Positions 8,192 to 19,003 are shown, counted from the stretch's first letter. The stretch is 64,000 bases of DNA from Sphingosinicella sp. (GCA_013816585.1 JACDEE010000003.1:1-64000), one strand, 5' to 3'. Numbers and translations: made by a program. The notes: generated from the letters alone by a model not told the origin.

Positions 8192-9613
8192 ATGACCTTT
8201 GCCGATGTCGGCCTCTCAGACGAATTGCTCCGCGCGGTAAACGAGTCGGGCTATAACGAGCCGACCCCTATTCAGCAGCAAGCGATCCCGTCGGTTCTGA
8301 TGGGCCGCGACCTTATCGGGATCGCACAGACCGGAACAGGTAAGACCGCCGCCTTCGTGTTGCCGATGATCGACATATTGGGTGAAGGCCGCAGCCGCGC
8401 TCGCATGCCGCGTTCCCTGATCCTGGAGCCGACCCGCGAGCTTGCGGCCCAGGTCGCCGAGAATTTTGAGAAATACGGCAAATATCACAAGCTCAACAAG
8501 GCGCTGCTGATCGGCGGCACCAATATGAGCGATCAGATCAAGAAGCTGGAAAAGGGCGTCGACGTCCTGATTGCCACGCCCGGCCGGCTGATGGACCTGT
8601 TCGGGCGCGGGAAGATCATGCTCAACGGCTGCAACCTGCTGGTGATCGACGAGGCGGACCGGATGCTCGACATGGGGTTCATTCCCGATATCGAGGAAAT
8701 CTGCACCAAATTGCCCGCCAACCGCCAGACCTTGCTCTTTTCGGCAACGATGCCGGGGCCGATCAAGAAGCTTGCCGACAAATTCCTTTCGAATCCCAAG
8801 ACGATCGAGGTTTCTCGCCCCGCTTCTTCCAACGCGCTGATCGATCAGCGCGTCGTCCGGGTCGATGCCCGCAAGAAAAAGGAGGCGCTGACGCAGCTTC
8901 TCCGGGCCGAAAATGTTAAGAATGCGATCATCTTTTCGAACCGTAAGACCACGGTGCGCGAACTCGCCACCAGTCTGAAGCGCAGCGGCTTCGCGGTCGG
9001 CCAGATCCATGGCGACATGGAACAGCCGGAAAGGATCAGGGAACTCGAACGCTTCAAGGCGGAAGAGATCAATATCCTGGTCGCCTCCGATGTCGCCGCG
9101 CGCGGGCTCGACATCAAGGGTGTCAGCCACGTCTTCAATTTCGACGTGCCGTGGCAGCCCGACGATTATATCCACCGCATCGGCCGCACCGGCCGCGCGG
9201 GCGCCACCGGAGTGGCCATCACTCTCGTCACCAGCGCAGACGCCGATGCGATCGCCGCGATCGAGAAGTTGGGCGGAGGGGTCAGGATCCAGGCTTTGGG
9301 CGGGACCGCTGAAGCCGCGCCGCGCACAGAGCCTGCCGACGAAGCACCCGAAGGCGCCGCAAAGCCCGAAAAATCCGCCCGCAAGCCACGCGGCCGCAAG
9401 CCGAAGGCCGAGAAGGCCGAAGCGGTTGCCCAGCCAGAGCAATTCGAACGACCGGAGCGTTCGCGCAAAGCGCGCCCTGAACGGACGGAAGACCGGCCGG
9501 CGGATCGCAAGCCTGCTCAGGCCGAGACTGAGGAAGCGGCCGTGGCACAGGACGCCGATGAGGAATGGAACGGGCCGATCCCGTCCTTCCTGGGCGCCGG
9601 TTTCGGAGGCTAG
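8192..9613 (+). CDS. rhlE: DEAD-box RNA helicase, RhlE type
   Basis: 473 residues. All DEAD-box motifs are present in order: the Q motif (PTPIQQQAIP), AQTGTGKT (residues 45-52), PTRELAAQ, TPGRLMD, VIDEADRML (near 152), FSATMP, then the second RecA lobe with IIFSNRKTTV, VASDVAARGLDI and HRIGRTGR. The last 110 residues or so are low-complexity and alternate basic and acidic (KPRGRKPKAEKAE), a tail that probably binds RNA or the degradosome. The family remodels RNA in ribosome assembly, mRNA decay and cold adaptation. Monocistronic, convergent with the Lrp gene four bases away. Confidence 0.9.
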   Translation: MTFADVGLSDELLRAVNESGYNEPTPIQQQAIPSVLMGRDLIGIAQTGTGKTAAFVLPMIDILGEGRSRARMPRSLILEPTRELAAQVAENFEKYGKYHKLNKALLIGGTNMSDQIKKLEKGVDVLIATPGRLMDLFGRGKIMLNGCNLLVIDEADRMLDMGFIPDIEEICTKLPANRQTLLFSATMPGPIKKLADKFLSNPKTIEVSRPASSNALIDQRVVRVDARKKKEALTQLLRAENVKNAIIFSNRKTTVRELATSLKRSGFAVGQIHGDMEQPERIRELERFKAEEINILVASDVAARGLDIKGVSHVFNFDVPWQPDDYIHRIGRTGRAGATGVAITLVTSADADAIAAIEKLGGGVRIQALGGTAEAAPRTEPADEAPEGAAKPEKSARKPRGRKPKAEKAEAVAQPEQFERPERSRKARPERTEDRPADRKPAQAETEEAAVAQDADEEWNGPIPSFLGAGFGG

Positions 9614-9617
9614 TTTT

Positions 9618-10040
9618 TCAGCCGAGATGCCGTTCGAGCACCATCGAAGTTGAGACCGACGCCACCCCTGGAATTGCCGTGATCGCAGCGCGGCCCGCCT
9701 CTATCTCCGCGACATTCCTGCCGTCTACTCGGACCACCAGGTCGACCGGCCCGGTCACCGAATGGATCATTGAGATCGAGGGAATCCGCTTGAGTTTCGG
9801 GACAATCTGTTCGCATCTTTGTCCTGGATCGAAGGTCACCATCAGATAGGCCGTTTCGGGCGATCCTTCCGACCTCCCCTCAACGATCGTGAAGCCCGCA
9901 ATCATGCCAGACGACTGAAGCTTGGCCAGCCGTTCCTGGGTGGCGCTTCGGGAAAGGTTGAGGTCGCGGGCGAGCGCCACGATCGGCCGGCGGGCGTCGC
10001 GCTTCAGCAGGTTGAGCAGCAATTTGTCGCGATCGTCCAT
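9618..10040 (-). CDS. Lrp/AsnC family transcriptional regulator
   Basis: 140 residues: an N-terminal winged helix-turn-helix (LLKRDARRPIVALARDLNLS, then RSATQERLAKL) and a C-terminal RAM/AsnC ligand domain (YLMVTFDPGQR...HSVTGPVDLVVRV). These proteins form dimers and octamers and respond to amino acids. Start chosen at MDDRDKLLLN, five bases after GAGGG; a longer frame adds 21 residues without homology. It is divergent from the isochorismatase-like gene about 100 bases away, so that gene is its most likely local target. Confidence 0.85.
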   Translation of the reverse strand: MDDRDKLLLNLLKRDARRPIVALARDLNLSRSATQERLAKLQSSGMIAGFTIVEGRSEGSPETAYLMVTFDPGQRCEQIVPKLKRIPSISMIHSVTGPVDLVVRVDGRNVAEIEAGRAAITAIPGVASVSTSMVLERHLG

Positions 10041-10140
10041 ATCGGCCCTCAAAACCGGCATAATGCCGGCGCTTTCCCGCATCATGCCCAATGAAACCGG
10101 CACAGGGAATGGCTAGCTACGCGAGAAAGGGAGAGACGAT

Positions 10141-10710
10141 ATGAATTTCGACATCGACAATGCCGTGTTGCTGCCAATCGACATGCAGGCCGCTTTCGAC
10201 GGCGAATCCTGGCCGCGCCGCTGGAACAGCGAGGTGGATGCGAACGGCCTCGCGCTGCTGGATGCCTGGCGCGCGGCGTCCCGGCCGATCATTCATGTGA
10301 GGCACGATTCCGCGTCCCCCGCCTCCAGCCTGGCATTCGGCCAACCGGGAAACGCCTTCCGGCCCGGCTTTGGCCCGCTGGGAGATGAACCCTTGGTCTC
10401 CAAAAGCGTGAATTCGGCCTTCATCGGCACCGATCTGGAGCTTCGGCTGAAGCGCATCGGCGCCCGGCACGTCGTGGTTTTCGGCATTTCGACGGACATG
10501 TGCGTATCGACCACCGTCCGCACCGGCGCCAACCTTGGATGGGATATGATTTTGGTGCCGGAGGCGTGCGACTGTTTCGACCTGCCCGACGGCAAGGGCG
10601 GGATGATCAGCGCCGAAGACATTCAGGCGGCCCATGTGGCCACGTTGAGATTCGAATTCTGCCGGACCATGAAACTGGAGGAACTGGTCGGCCTTCGCAC
10701 GGCCGCCTGA
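10141..10710 (+). CDS. isochorismatase-like cysteine hydrolase
   Basis: 189 residues of the cysteine hydrolase family (nicotinamidase/isochorismatase fold). The expected triad is visible: Asp14 in LLPIDMQAAF, Lys in LVSKSVNSAF, and Cys121 in GISTDMCVSTTVR, with the cis-peptide region VVVFGIS before it. Such enzymes hydrolyse C-N or enol-ether bonds. The substrate is unknown; no nicotinamide or siderophore genes are nearby. The ATG follows GGGAGA at good distance. Likely controlled by the divergent Lrp-type regulator. Confidence 0.82.
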   Translation: MNFDIDNAVLLPIDMQAAFDGESWPRRWNSEVDANGLALLDAWRAASRPIIHVRHDSASPASSLAFGQPGNAFRPGFGPLGDEPLVSKSVNSAFIGTDLELRLKRIGARHVVVFGISTDMCVSTTVRTGANLGWDMILVPEACDCFDLPDGKGGMISAEDIQAAHVATLRFEFCRTMKLEELVGLRTAA

Positions 10711-10714
10711 GCGA

Positions 10715-11875
<1,161 letters not shown>

Positions 11876-11920
11876 TTAGCGCGTCACCTGCCGAGCGCAA
11901 GCCCGTGCGCGGGGCAGCCT

Positions 11921-12952
11921 CTAGCGCTGAGGAAGCAGCAGGCTGGAATCCCCATAGGAATAGAAACGATAGCCATTGGCAATGGCGTGGGCATAGGCCG
12001 CCTGCATGGTCTCGCGGGCCATCAGCGCCGAAACCAGCATGAACAGGGTCGATCGCGGCAGGTGGAAATTGGTGAGAAGGCCGTCAATCACCCGAAAACG
12101 ATAGCCCGGCGTGATGAAGATGGCGGTATCTCCTTCGAAGGCGTGGATAATATTGTCTTCATCCGCGGAGCTTTCGAGCAAGCGCAGCGAAGTAGTGCCG
12201 ATGGAGATCAGGCGGCCACCCCGCGCTCGCGCTTCGTTCAGCCGAGCCGCGGTCGCGGCATCGATCCGCCCCCATTCGCTGTGCATGACGTGGTCGTCCG
12301 TATCTTCCGCCTTGACCGGCAGGAAGGTGCCGGCGCCCACATGCAAGGTCAGCGTCTCATGACCGACACCGGCCGCCTCCAGGGCCTGCATCAGTTCCGG
12401 CGTGAAATGCAGAGCAGCGGTGGGAGCGGCGACGGCCCCTTTTTCGCGCGCAAACATCGTCTGATAGTCGCCGGCGTCGCGTTCGTCGGTCGGGCGCCTA
12501 GCCGCTATATAAGGGGGAAGCGGCATCCTGCCCGCTTTTTCCAGAAGCGTTTCGACCGGCTCGTCGCCTTCGAAGCGGAGCAGGAAGCTGCCATCGGCGT
12601 TCCGCTCCGAAGCGAAAGCGGCGACGCCTTGTCCAAAATCGATCCGGTCGCCCTCGCGTAGCCTTTTGGCGTTGCGGATGAACGCCCGCCAGGCGCGCAG
12701 CCCTTCGCGCTTGTGCAAGGTGGCGCCGATCTTGGCATCGCCCCGCTTGCCCTCAAGCTGTGCCGGGATGACCCGCGTGTCGTTGAATATCAGAATGTCC
12801 CCCGCTCGGAGCAGGCCCGGCAGGTCGCCGACCTTATGGTCGCCGAGGCGCGAGCCCTCGACCTGAAGCAACCGCGCGCTATCGCGCGGGGAGGCAGGCC
12901 TCAGCGCAATATTTTCGGGCGGAAGGTCGAAATCAAATAGGTCGACGCGCAT
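11921..12952 (-). CDS. queA: S-adenosylmethionine:tRNA ribosyltransferase-isomerase
   Basis: 343 residues, full length. QueA moves the ribosyl part of S-adenosylmethionine to preQ1-34 in tRNA, making epoxyqueuosine. Characteristic segments include [29 protein letters not shown] near residue 55, [19 protein letters not shown] and [15 protein letters not shown]. It starts 9 bases after the stop of the peptidyl-prolyl isomerase and is followed by tgt, so the two queuosine enzymes are probably co-transcribed. Confidence 0.96.
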   Translation of the reverse strand: MRVDLFDFDLPPENIALRPASPRDSARLLQVEGSRLGDHKVGDLPGLLRAGDILIFNDTRVIPAQLEGKRGDAKIGATLHKREGLRAWRAFIRNAKRLREGDRIDFGQGVAAFASERNADGSFLLRFEGDEPVETLLEKAGRMPLPPYIAARRPTDERDAGDYQTMFAREKGAVAAPTAALHFTPELMQALEAAGVGHETLTLHVGAGTFLPVKAEDTDDHVMHSEWGRIDAATAARLNEARARGGRLISIGTTSLRLLESSADEDNIIHAFEGDTAIFITPGYRFRVIDGLLTNFHLPRSTLFMLVSALMARETMQAAYAHAIANGYRFYSYGDSSLLLPQR

Positions 12953-12961
12953 CGAACCGGC

Positions 12962-13648
12962 TTAACGGGGCGGGGCGGCTTCCGCGCGTTCGGGCGCGGC
13001 GATCTGGAGGTCGGGAACCGTCGGAGCGACAGGAGCCTGCACTGCATTGGCGGCCGCTATTTCGGCAGTGCTCATCGGCGGGACATTGTCCGACCCAAGC
13101 GACGCCCGGACGATTCGCGAAGGACTGGCCGGCGGCTCGCCGCGTTCGATCAAATCGACAAAGTTCATGCCGCTGATCACACGGCCGAACGGCGTGTAAT
13201 GATGGTCGAGCGACAGGCGCGGGCCGAACAGGATGAAGAACTGGCTGTTGGCGCTATTTTCTTCGTCTGCGCGGGCCGCGGAGACCGTGCCGCGGACGTG
13301 CGGGAGAATATTGAATTCGGCGGCAAGGTCGGGAAGTTGCGATCCGCCCGTACCGGTGCCGGTGGGATCACCCGTCTGCGCCATGAATCCTTCGATCACG
13401 CGGTGAAAGACATGGCCATTGTAGAAACCCTGCCGGGTAAGCGTCTTGATACGTTCCACATGATTGGGGGCGATGTCGGGCCGCAACTGGATGCTGACGC
13501 GGCCGCCCGTGGAAAGATCAAGATTCCAGATATTTTCGGGGACTGCAGGCGGAGGTACGACCGGCGACACAATAGGGGGCGTTTGCGCAGCCACGGCGCC
13601 CGCAAACAACAACCCCGTGACAAGCGTGAATAACGACTTCAAATACAT
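12962..13648 (-). CDS. cyclophilin-type peptidyl-prolyl isomerase, periplasmic
   Basis: 228 residues. A signal peptide (MYLKSLFTLVTGLLFAGAVA, then AQ) is followed by a cyclophilin domain with VFHRVIEGFMAQTGDPTGTG, the FHR active-site region, and SANSQFFILFG. A proline/alanine-rich tail follows. The enzyme would assist folding in the periplasm. The ATG at 13648 is preferred to an in-frame TTG 12 bases earlier because GGGGA is at the right distance. It is embedded in the coaD-queA-tgt run, a common alphaproteobacterial order. Confidence 0.9.
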   Translation of the reverse strand: MYLKSLFTLVTGLLFAGAVAAQTPPIVSPVVPPPAVPENIWNLDLSTGGRVSIQLRPDIAPNHVERIKTLTRQGFYNGHVFHRVIEGFMAQTGDPTGTGTGGSQLPDLAAEFNILPHVRGTVSAARADEENSANSQFFILFGPRLSLDHHYTPFGRVISGMNFVDLIERGEPPASPSRIVRASLGSDNVPPMSTAEIAAANAVQAPVAPTVPDLQIAAPERAEAAPPR

Positions 13649-13712
13649 GTCTATCCCCAACCGATTTCCGACCTGTTAGCGGCTGACCCCTGCCGCCACT
13701 AGCATGAATGGA

Positions 13713-14219
13713 TCATGAGCCTTTGCGGCCCGTCTCTTCCACTCTCTGCTTCACTTCCGCCGCGACGGCGGGCGTGACGAATTTATGTATGTCTCCGCCG
13801 TAGACCGCGATTTCCTTGACCAGCCGCGAAGCGATGGGCTGCAACGACACGTCCGCCATCAGGAAGACCGTTTCGATCCGATCGTTCAATTGCTGGTTCA
13901 TTCCCGCCATCTGATATTCATATTCGAAGTCCGCGACGGCTCGCAGACCCCGAAGGATCATCGCGGCGCCTTCGCGTTCCGCAAAATCCATCAGCAGAGA
14001 ATCGAACGAGACGACCTTTATCTTGCCGTCGCCGCAATCCTTGACCTCGCGCCGCACCATCGCCATCCGCTCGTCAATGCTGAACATCGGAGATTTGGAC
14101 GGATTGGTGGTGACCCCGATCACCAGCCGGTCGACGAGATGCGCGCCGCGGCGGATGATATCCATATGCCCAAGAGTGATCGGATCGAAGGTCCCCGGAT
14201 AGACGCCGGTACGTGTCAT
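13713..14219 (-). CDS. coaD: phosphopantetheine adenylyltransferase
   Basis: 168 residues, the usual size. CoaD makes dephospho-CoA from 4'-phosphopantetheine and ATP. The nucleotidyltransferase motif is GTFDPITLGHMDII (T/HxGH-like), with NPSKSPMFS, RGLRAVADFEYEYQMAGMN and SSRLVKEIA-type (here IASRLVKEIAVYGGD) binding the substrates. It lies between ispA and the PPIase gene, all on the minus strand with short gaps. Confidence 0.96.
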   Translation of the reverse strand: MTRTGVYPGTFDPITLGHMDIIRRGAHLVDRLVIGVTTNPSKSPMFSIDERMAMVRREVKDCGDGKIKVVSFDSLLMDFAEREGAAMILRGLRAVADFEYEYQMAGMNQQLNDRIETVFLMADVSLQPIASRLVKEIAVYGGDIHKFVTPAVAAEVKQRVEETGRKGS

Positions 14220-14256
14220 GGCTTTCCCCCGTCAGCGTCGATGATCGACAGGCTTA

Positions 14257-15153
14257 TCAATGATCGCGCTCGGCCGCAAAGCGCGCGATGGCGCGAAGCA
14301 GATCGGCTTCGGGGCCAAAGTGCTGCAAATGCTCCACCGCCTGCATGGCCAGCAGATCGGCCTGCTGCCTGGCTCGATCCGGCCCTACCAGCGAGACGAA
14401 GGTCTCCTTGCCCCGCACTCCGTCCTTGCCCACGCGCTTTCCGGTCTTCGCCTCTTCGCCTTCCGCATCGAGCAGGTCGTCGGCGATCTGGAAGGCAAGG
14501 CCAAGGTCGCGCGCAAAGCCGCGAAGGCGGGTCCTGCCATCGGCCGGAATGCGGCCCATAATGGCTGCCGCCTCGAGGCAGAAGCCGATCAAGGCGCCCG
14601 TTTTCAGCTGCTGCAGGCGCGTGATCGAAGCGATGTCGAGCGTCGCCTCCTCCGCCATTAGATCCATCATCTGCCCGCCGGCCATTCCGGAAGGGCCGGC
14701 GGCGCGGGCAAGCTCGGCGATCAGTTCGGCTCGAACGGAGGGATCTTCATGGGTCGCGCCGTCCGCCAGCACCTCGAAGGCTAACGCATGAAGGGAATCG
14801 CCCGCAAGAATAGCCGTGGCCTCATCGAACGCCCGGTGGACCGTGGGTTTTCCGCGCCTCAGATCGTCATCGTCCATGCAGGGCAGATCATCGTGGATCA
14901 GCGAATAAACGTGGATGCATTCGACCGCGAGCCCAACGCGCAGCGCGCGGTCGCGATCGACATTGAAAAGGCCGCAGGCCGCGACCACCAGCAGAGGCCG
15001 GAGTCGCTTGCCCCCGCCGATCGCGGCGTGGCGCATGGCTTCGTAGAGCCGCGCGCGGGAATCCGGCGGGGCCGACAGCAAGGCATCGAACAGCCGATCG
15101 ATATCGTCGCCAATCTGCCCCATGGACAGTGGAAGGCTGGCGGACACGTCCAC
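14257..15153 (-). CDS. ispA: polyprenyl synthetase, probably farnesyl diphosphate synthase
   Basis: About 298 residues. Trans-isoprenyl synthase with GGKRLRP near the start, the first aspartate-rich motif HDDLPCMDDDDLRRGK, GALIGFC, and the second motif FQIADDLLDAEG. Placement directly after xseB is typical of ispA. The product chain length cannot be proven from sequence. The start is uncertain: GTG at 15153 or 15147 follow GAGGCGAGG just after the xseB stop, while in-frame ATGs lie at 15201/15210 (overlapping xseB) and at 15123. FPP feeds undecaprenyl phosphate, quinones, hopanoids and carotenoids. Confidence 0.9.
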   Translation of the reverse strand: MDVSASLPLSMGQIGDDIDRLFDALLSAPPDSRARLYEAMRHAAIGGGKRLRPLLVVAACGLFNVDRDRALRVGLAVECIHVYSLIHDDLPCMDDDDLRRGKPTVHRAFDEATAILAGDSLHALAFEVLADGATHEDPSVRAELIAELARAAGPSGMAGGQMMDLMAEEATLDIASITRLQQLKTGALIGFCLEAAAIMGRIPADGRTRLRGFARDLGLAFQIADDLLDAEGEEAKTGKRVGKDGVRGKETFVSLVGPDRARQQADLLAMQAVEHLQHFGPEADLLRAIARFAAERDH

Positions 15154-15160
15154 CCTCGCC

Positions 15161-15409
15161 TCAATCGCCGTCAAAGGGGGCCGTACCGCCTGGCTGTCCA
15201 TCGCGGCCAAGCTGGATCTTTTCGATCCGAACCTGTGCAGCCTGCAGCCTTGCCTCGCATTGCTGTTTCAGTCGGTCGCCTTCGCTGTAAAGGTCGATAG
15301 ATTCGTCGAGCGACGCCTCCCCGCTCTCGAGCTTTCGGACGATTTCCTCGAGCCGCTTCAACGCGGCCTCGAATGACAGTTGTTGAATATTTTCAGGCAA
15401 ATCGGACAT
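15161..15409 (-). CDS. xseB: exodeoxyribonuclease VII small subunit
   Basis: 82 residues. It has the XseB helical hairpin: [20 protein letters not shown], then [20 protein letters not shown] and a charged end. XseB binds XseA to make exonuclease VII, a single-strand DNA exonuclease. Start chosen at [10 protein letters not shown]; a longer frame adds 12 unrelated residues. xseA is not in the window. The gene begins 80 bases after the acyl-CoA ligase stop and is tightly followed by ispA. Confidence 0.93.
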   Translation of the reverse strand: MSDLPENIQQLSFEAALKRLEEIVRKLESGEASLDESIDLYSEGDRLKQQCEARLQAAQVRIEKIQLGRDGQPGGTAPFDGD

Positions 15410-15488
15410 GCGGCAAGCATTGGCCCCGACCATGGCGAGGGTCAAGCGGCCAGGAAGCCTGTCAGCGCGCTATCCGGCGATTCACAAT

Positions 15489-17168
15489 TCAGGCGCGTGC
15501 TTTCGCCCGTTCCTCCGCCTGCAATTCCTTGCGGCTCAATTTGCCGATCATGGTTTTAGGCAGGCTGTCGCGAATTTCGACCGCGATCACACGCTCATGC
15601 TTACCCAATTTTGCGTTCAGCCAGCGCATCAGTTCGTCCTCGCCGGCCGCCAAGCCCTCGGCAAGGGTCACGAACGCCTTTGGCCGCTCGCCAGCATAGG
15701 CGTCGGGAATTCCGATGACGAGCGCCTCTTTCACGGCGTCATGGCCATAAAGCAGATGTTCGATCTGGCTTGGAAACACCTTGAATCCCCCGACCGCGAT
15801 CATGTCCTTCAGCCGGTCGACAATGACGATATAGCCATCCTCGTCGATCAGGCCGACATCGCCGGTACGAAGCCAGCCATTTATGAAAGTCTCCCCGTCC
15901 GCCTCGGGCCGGTTCCAATAACCCTTCATCACCTGGGGCCCTGAAACGATCAACTCTCCTGGGTCGCCCGTCGGTGGAGGGCGTGTCGGATCCCCCTTGT
16001 CGACCAATTTCACCTGGGTCGCGGGAAGCGGCTGGCCGATGGTTCCGGTCTTGTCGAGGCCCTCATAGGGATTGGTCGAAACGACTCCCGAACTTTCGGT
16101 CAGGCCATATCCCTCGACAAGTTTGGCGCCGGTCCGCTCCTCAAATCTTTGCTTGAGCTCCTGCGGCATCGGCGCGCCGCCGGATATGCAGACGCGCAAG
16201 CTGGTAAAATCGGTTTTCGCGATTCCGGGATGATCGAGCAACGCCTGGTACATGGTCGGCACGCCCGGCATCGAAGTGGCCCTGGTCCGCTCGATTGCCG
16301 CGAGCGTCTGTGTCGCATCGAACCTGGGCAGCATCACGATTTCCCCGCCGCGCCGAACCGTCCGGTTGAGGACGCAGGTGTTGGCAAAGACATGGAACAT
16401 CGGCAGCACGCCCATGATTCTGTCCTCGGCCTCCGGATGCGGATCCAGCGCATCCACCTGACGCGCATTGGCGGTGAGATTTTGGTGCGTCAGCATCGCC
16501 CCCTTGGGGATGCCGGTCGTTCCGCCGGTATATTGGATCAAGGCGACATCCTTCACCGGGTCGATCTCGACCCGGGCCGGCCGCGCATCATCCGCGATCA
16601 GGCCTGAAAAGGAGGTGACCCTGGAATCGTCCGGCCGGGCGACGATGTCGCGCGACTTCAGTAGGCGGTAGAGGACCGACTTGGCCGGCGGCAGCGCTCC
16701 GGCGATCGATCCGACGATCAACCGCTCGAGGCTTGAATTTTCCAGGACTTCCAGCGCGGTCGGGAGCAACGCCTTGGCCGAAAGGGTGAAAAGGATGCGC
16801 GTGCCGCTATCTTCGACCTGCGCCTCCAGCTCCTCCGCCGTATAAAGCGGGGAAAAATTGACCACCGTCGCCCCGGCGCGAAGCCCGCCATAATAAGCGG
16901 CGACATAATGCGGCACATTGGGAAGAAAGAGGCCTACCCGATCCCCCTTTTTCACTCCCATCCGGGCAAGACCCGCCGCTACGCGTTCGACGCCGTGCAA
17001 GGTCTCCGCATAACTATATTTTCGCCCCATGAAATCGATCAACCAGGCATCAGGCGTGCGCCTCGCGGTCTGTTCGAACATGTCCGGCAGGCTAAGCGGC
17101 GGATAATCCTGATCCCAGGAGTTTGGATGCTGATAGGCCTTGCGCCAAATATCTACCGGATCGGACAT
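15489..17168 (-). CDS. long-chain acyl-CoA ligase (FadD-like)
   Basis: 559 residues of the ANL adenylating superfamily. The P-loop is QYTGGTTGIPKGAMLTH; further core motifs are LPMFHVFANT, SGGAPMP, VEGYGLTESSGV, NGWLRTGDVGLIDEDGY and RLKDMIAVGGFKVFP, with the catalytic lysine in LPKTMIGKLSRKEL near the C-terminus. It activates fatty acids by AMP then CoA. ATG at 17168 chosen over a GTG three codons earlier. It lies 38 bases after the MBL hydrolase and before xseB on the same strand. The symbol fadD is plausible, but several paralogues are usual, so it is left out. Confidence 0.88.
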   Translation of the reverse strand: MSDPVDIWRKAYQHPNSWDQDYPPLSLPDMFEQTARRTPDAWLIDFMGRKYSYAETLHGVERVAAGLARMGVKKGDRVGLFLPNVPHYVAAYYGGLRAGATVVNFSPLYTAEELEAQVEDSGTRILFTLSAKALLPTALEVLENSSLERLIVGSIAGALPPAKSVLYRLLKSRDIVARPDDSRVTSFSGLIADDARPARVEIDPVKDVALIQYTGGTTGIPKGAMLTHQNLTANARQVDALDPHPEAEDRIMGVLPMFHVFANTCVLNRTVRRGGEIVMLPRFDATQTLAAIERTRATSMPGVPTMYQALLDHPGIAKTDFTSLRVCISGGAPMPQELKQRFEERTGAKLVEGYGLTESSGVVSTNPYEGLDKTGTIGQPLPATQVKLVDKGDPTRPPPTGDPGELIVSGPQVMKGYWNRPEADGETFINGWLRTGDVGLIDEDGYIVIVDRLKDMIAVGGFKVFPSQIEHLLYGHDAVKEALVIGIPDAYAGERPKAFVTLAEGLAAGEDELMRWLNAKLGKHERVIAVEIRDSLPKTMIGKLSRKELQAEERAKARA

Positions 17169-17205
17169 TACGTTCACGTAAAGCGCGCGCGCCCGGGCCG
17201 CAAGA

Positions 17206-18318
17206 TCAACAGGCGCGGTACCAGTGGACTCCGCTTTGCACCTCGCGAACCGCTTTTCCCTCGACTTCCAAATGTCTCAAATGCGCCAGGGCCTCTCCGG
17301 TCGCGAGCCCGATAACGCTGTCGTCGATCTTGCGCCCGAACAGTATCGGAAAACAGTCCACGGCGCGCCGTGGATCGACGAGGTGCGCGTGGAGCGCGTC
17401 CAGCCGGCCGCGATGACCTTCATCGAGCGCGTCCAGCCGGGCATGAAGCCCGTTGAACGGCTCCCCATGAGAAGGAAGCACCAGCAGGCTGTCGGGGAGC
17501 GATTTCAATTTGGCGATGGAAGAAAGCCAGTCGCCGAGTGGATCCGCCTCGGGCTCGCTAAGGCTCAGAGATACGTTGGACGTGATCCGCGGCAGCACCT
17601 GGTCCCCCGCGATCATCATTCCGCCCGCGTCGTCGATCAGGCAGGCATGTTCGGGGCAATGGCCATTACCCACTAATATTCGCCACTCACGGCGGCCGAT
17701 GCCAATCCTGTCGCCGTCCCGCATCCGGACGAAGCTCACCGGCACGGGACTGACCAGGGAGGAGAAGCGCCCCCATCCCCTGGCCGCCTCGGCCTCGATC
17801 CTTGCCTCGTCCCAACCCGCCGCGCGCCAATAGCGAAAGGCCTCGGGCGGCGGCGCATCGCGTATGTCGGCGGTCAGCATCCGCGCAAAGAGCCACTCTT
17901 CGCGCGTCATCCAAAGCGGGACCTGGAAGCGCGCGGTCAGCCAGCCGGCCAGACCAATATGGTCCGGGTGGAAATGGGTGCAGATGATGCGAGTGACGGT
18001 TTTTCCGGCCAATGGACCGGCGAACAAAGCTTCCCAGGCTTCCCTGGAAGGAGCGATATCAAGACCGGTGTCGACCAGCGCGATGCCGCCATCGACCTCG
18101 GAATCGTCCTCCAGGACCCAGACATTGATATGCTTCAGCGACCCCGGCACGGGAAGGCGTGCCCAGCCAAGGCCATTGCCAAGCTGGATCAGCTCGCCTG
18201 CCTCCGGGCCATTTCGTCCCAGCGGATAAGTCAGCCCCTTATGGCTATAGGCCTCCCCGCCTTGATCGGCGAGCGAGGCATCCGGGGCCGGCGGGTCAGC
18301 GCTTGAAGGGATCGACAA
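17206..18318 (-). CDS. MBL-fold metallohydrolase
   Basis: 370 residues. Metallo-beta-lactamase fold with the zinc motif CTHFHPDHIGLAGWL (HxHxDH) near residue 116, later GNGHCPEHACLID, GDQVLP and a C-terminal LPSHGEPF. A C-terminal winged domain follows, as in hydrolases of the LACTB2/glyoxalase II-like group. Thioester or lactone substrates are possible; a fatty acyl-CoA ligase lies immediately downstream. The only usable upstream start is a TTG inside the last codons of trcR (23-base overlap), so the exact N-terminus is unsure. Co-transcription with trcR is likely. Confidence 0.82.
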   Translation of the reverse strand: MSIPSSADPPAPDASLADQGGEAYSHKGLTYPLGRNGPEAGELIQLGNGLGWARLPVPGSLKHINVWVLEDDSEVDGGIALVDTGLDIAPSREAWEALFAGPLAGKTVTRIICTHFHPDHIGLAGWLTARFQVPLWMTREEWLFARMLTADIRDAPPPEAFRYWRAAGWDEARIEAEAARGWGRFSSLVSPVPVSFVRMRDGDRIGIGRREWRILVGNGHCPEHACLIDDAGGMMIAGDQVLPRITSNVSLSLSEPEADPLGDWLSSIAKLKSLPDSLLVLPSHGEPFNGLHARLDALDEGHRGRLDALHAHLVDPRRAVDCFPILFGRKIDDSVIGLATGEALAHLRHLEVEGKAVREVQSGVHWYRAC

Positions 18319-19003
18319 AGTCCGGTTCGGAGGGCGCGCTGACTATCTCGCCCTCGGCCTCCGCCTGTTCGGCGGCGAGTGCGGCTTCCGCCTCGCGGGC
18401 ATGGGCCTCGCGCTCCGCGCGAAGTTCGGTGATCAACGCCTCACGATCTTCCGAAAGCGTCGCGTCCTGCTGGATCTGTTCGATACCCGCGGCCTTGGCC
18501 GCCTTGGCAACGATCGCATCCAGTTCGCGCTGGGTGGTGAGGCCCAGGGTAACCGGGTCCTTGGGCTGGATATTGGCGATGTTCCAATGGGTCCGGTCGC
18601 GGATCGCCGCGATGGTCGTGCGCGTGGTACCGATCAGCTTCGAAATCTGTCCGTCACTGATTTCCGGATGGTTGCGGATGATCCAGGCGATGCCGTCCGG
18701 CTTGTCCTGCCGCTTGGAAACCGGGGTGTAGCGCGGCCCTTTGGTGCGGCGGACCTCGTCAATCTCCTTCTGCATCAGGAGCCTGTATTCGGGATCTTTC
18801 TGGCCGCGCTCGATCTCTTCCATCGTCAGCTCGCCGGCGCGAAGCGGATCGCGGCCGGTAAGTTTGGTCGCGGCGGTGTCGTCGGCGATCGCCTGGACTT
18901 CCAGGATATGCAATCCGCAGAAGGCAGCGATCTGTTCAAAGGTGAGGGCGCTATTGTCGACCAGCCAGGAAGCGGTCGCGTGGGGCATGAGCGGCTGGGC
19001 CAC
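18296..19003 (-). CDS. trcR: cell-cycle transcriptional regulator TrcR (DUF1013)
   Basis: 235 residues of the DUF1013 family found almost only in alphaproteobacteria. The N-terminal half (LMPHATASWLVDNSALTFEQ) and a central helix-turn-helix (PEISDGQISKLIGTTRTTI) are strongly typical, followed by HWNIANIQPKDPVTLGL. The C-terminal third is a charged coiled coil rich in Glu and Ala. TrcR is reported to associate with RNA polymerase in Rhodobacter/Caulobacter relatives and to influence cell-cycle genes. The GTG start at 19003 lies seven bases after GGAG. It begins the minus-strand block that runs to tgt. Confidence 0.88.
   Translation of the reverse strand: MAQPLMPHATASWLVDNSALTFEQIAAFCGLHILEVQAIADDTAATKLTGRDPLRAGELTMEEIERGQKDPEYRLLMQKEIDEVRRTKGPRYTPVSKRQDKPDGIAWIIRNHPEISDGQISKLIGTTRTTIAAIRDRTHWNIANIQPKDPVTLGLTTQRELDAIVAKAAKAAGIEQIQQDATLSEDREALITELRAEREAHAREAEAALAAEQAEAEGEIVSAPSEPDFVDPFKR

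Noticed and set aside
8216-9442. 408-codon frame on the minus strand
   Set aside because: It is antisense to the intact rhlE gene; the protein has no family character and shows the codon-mirror pattern of high-GC DNA.
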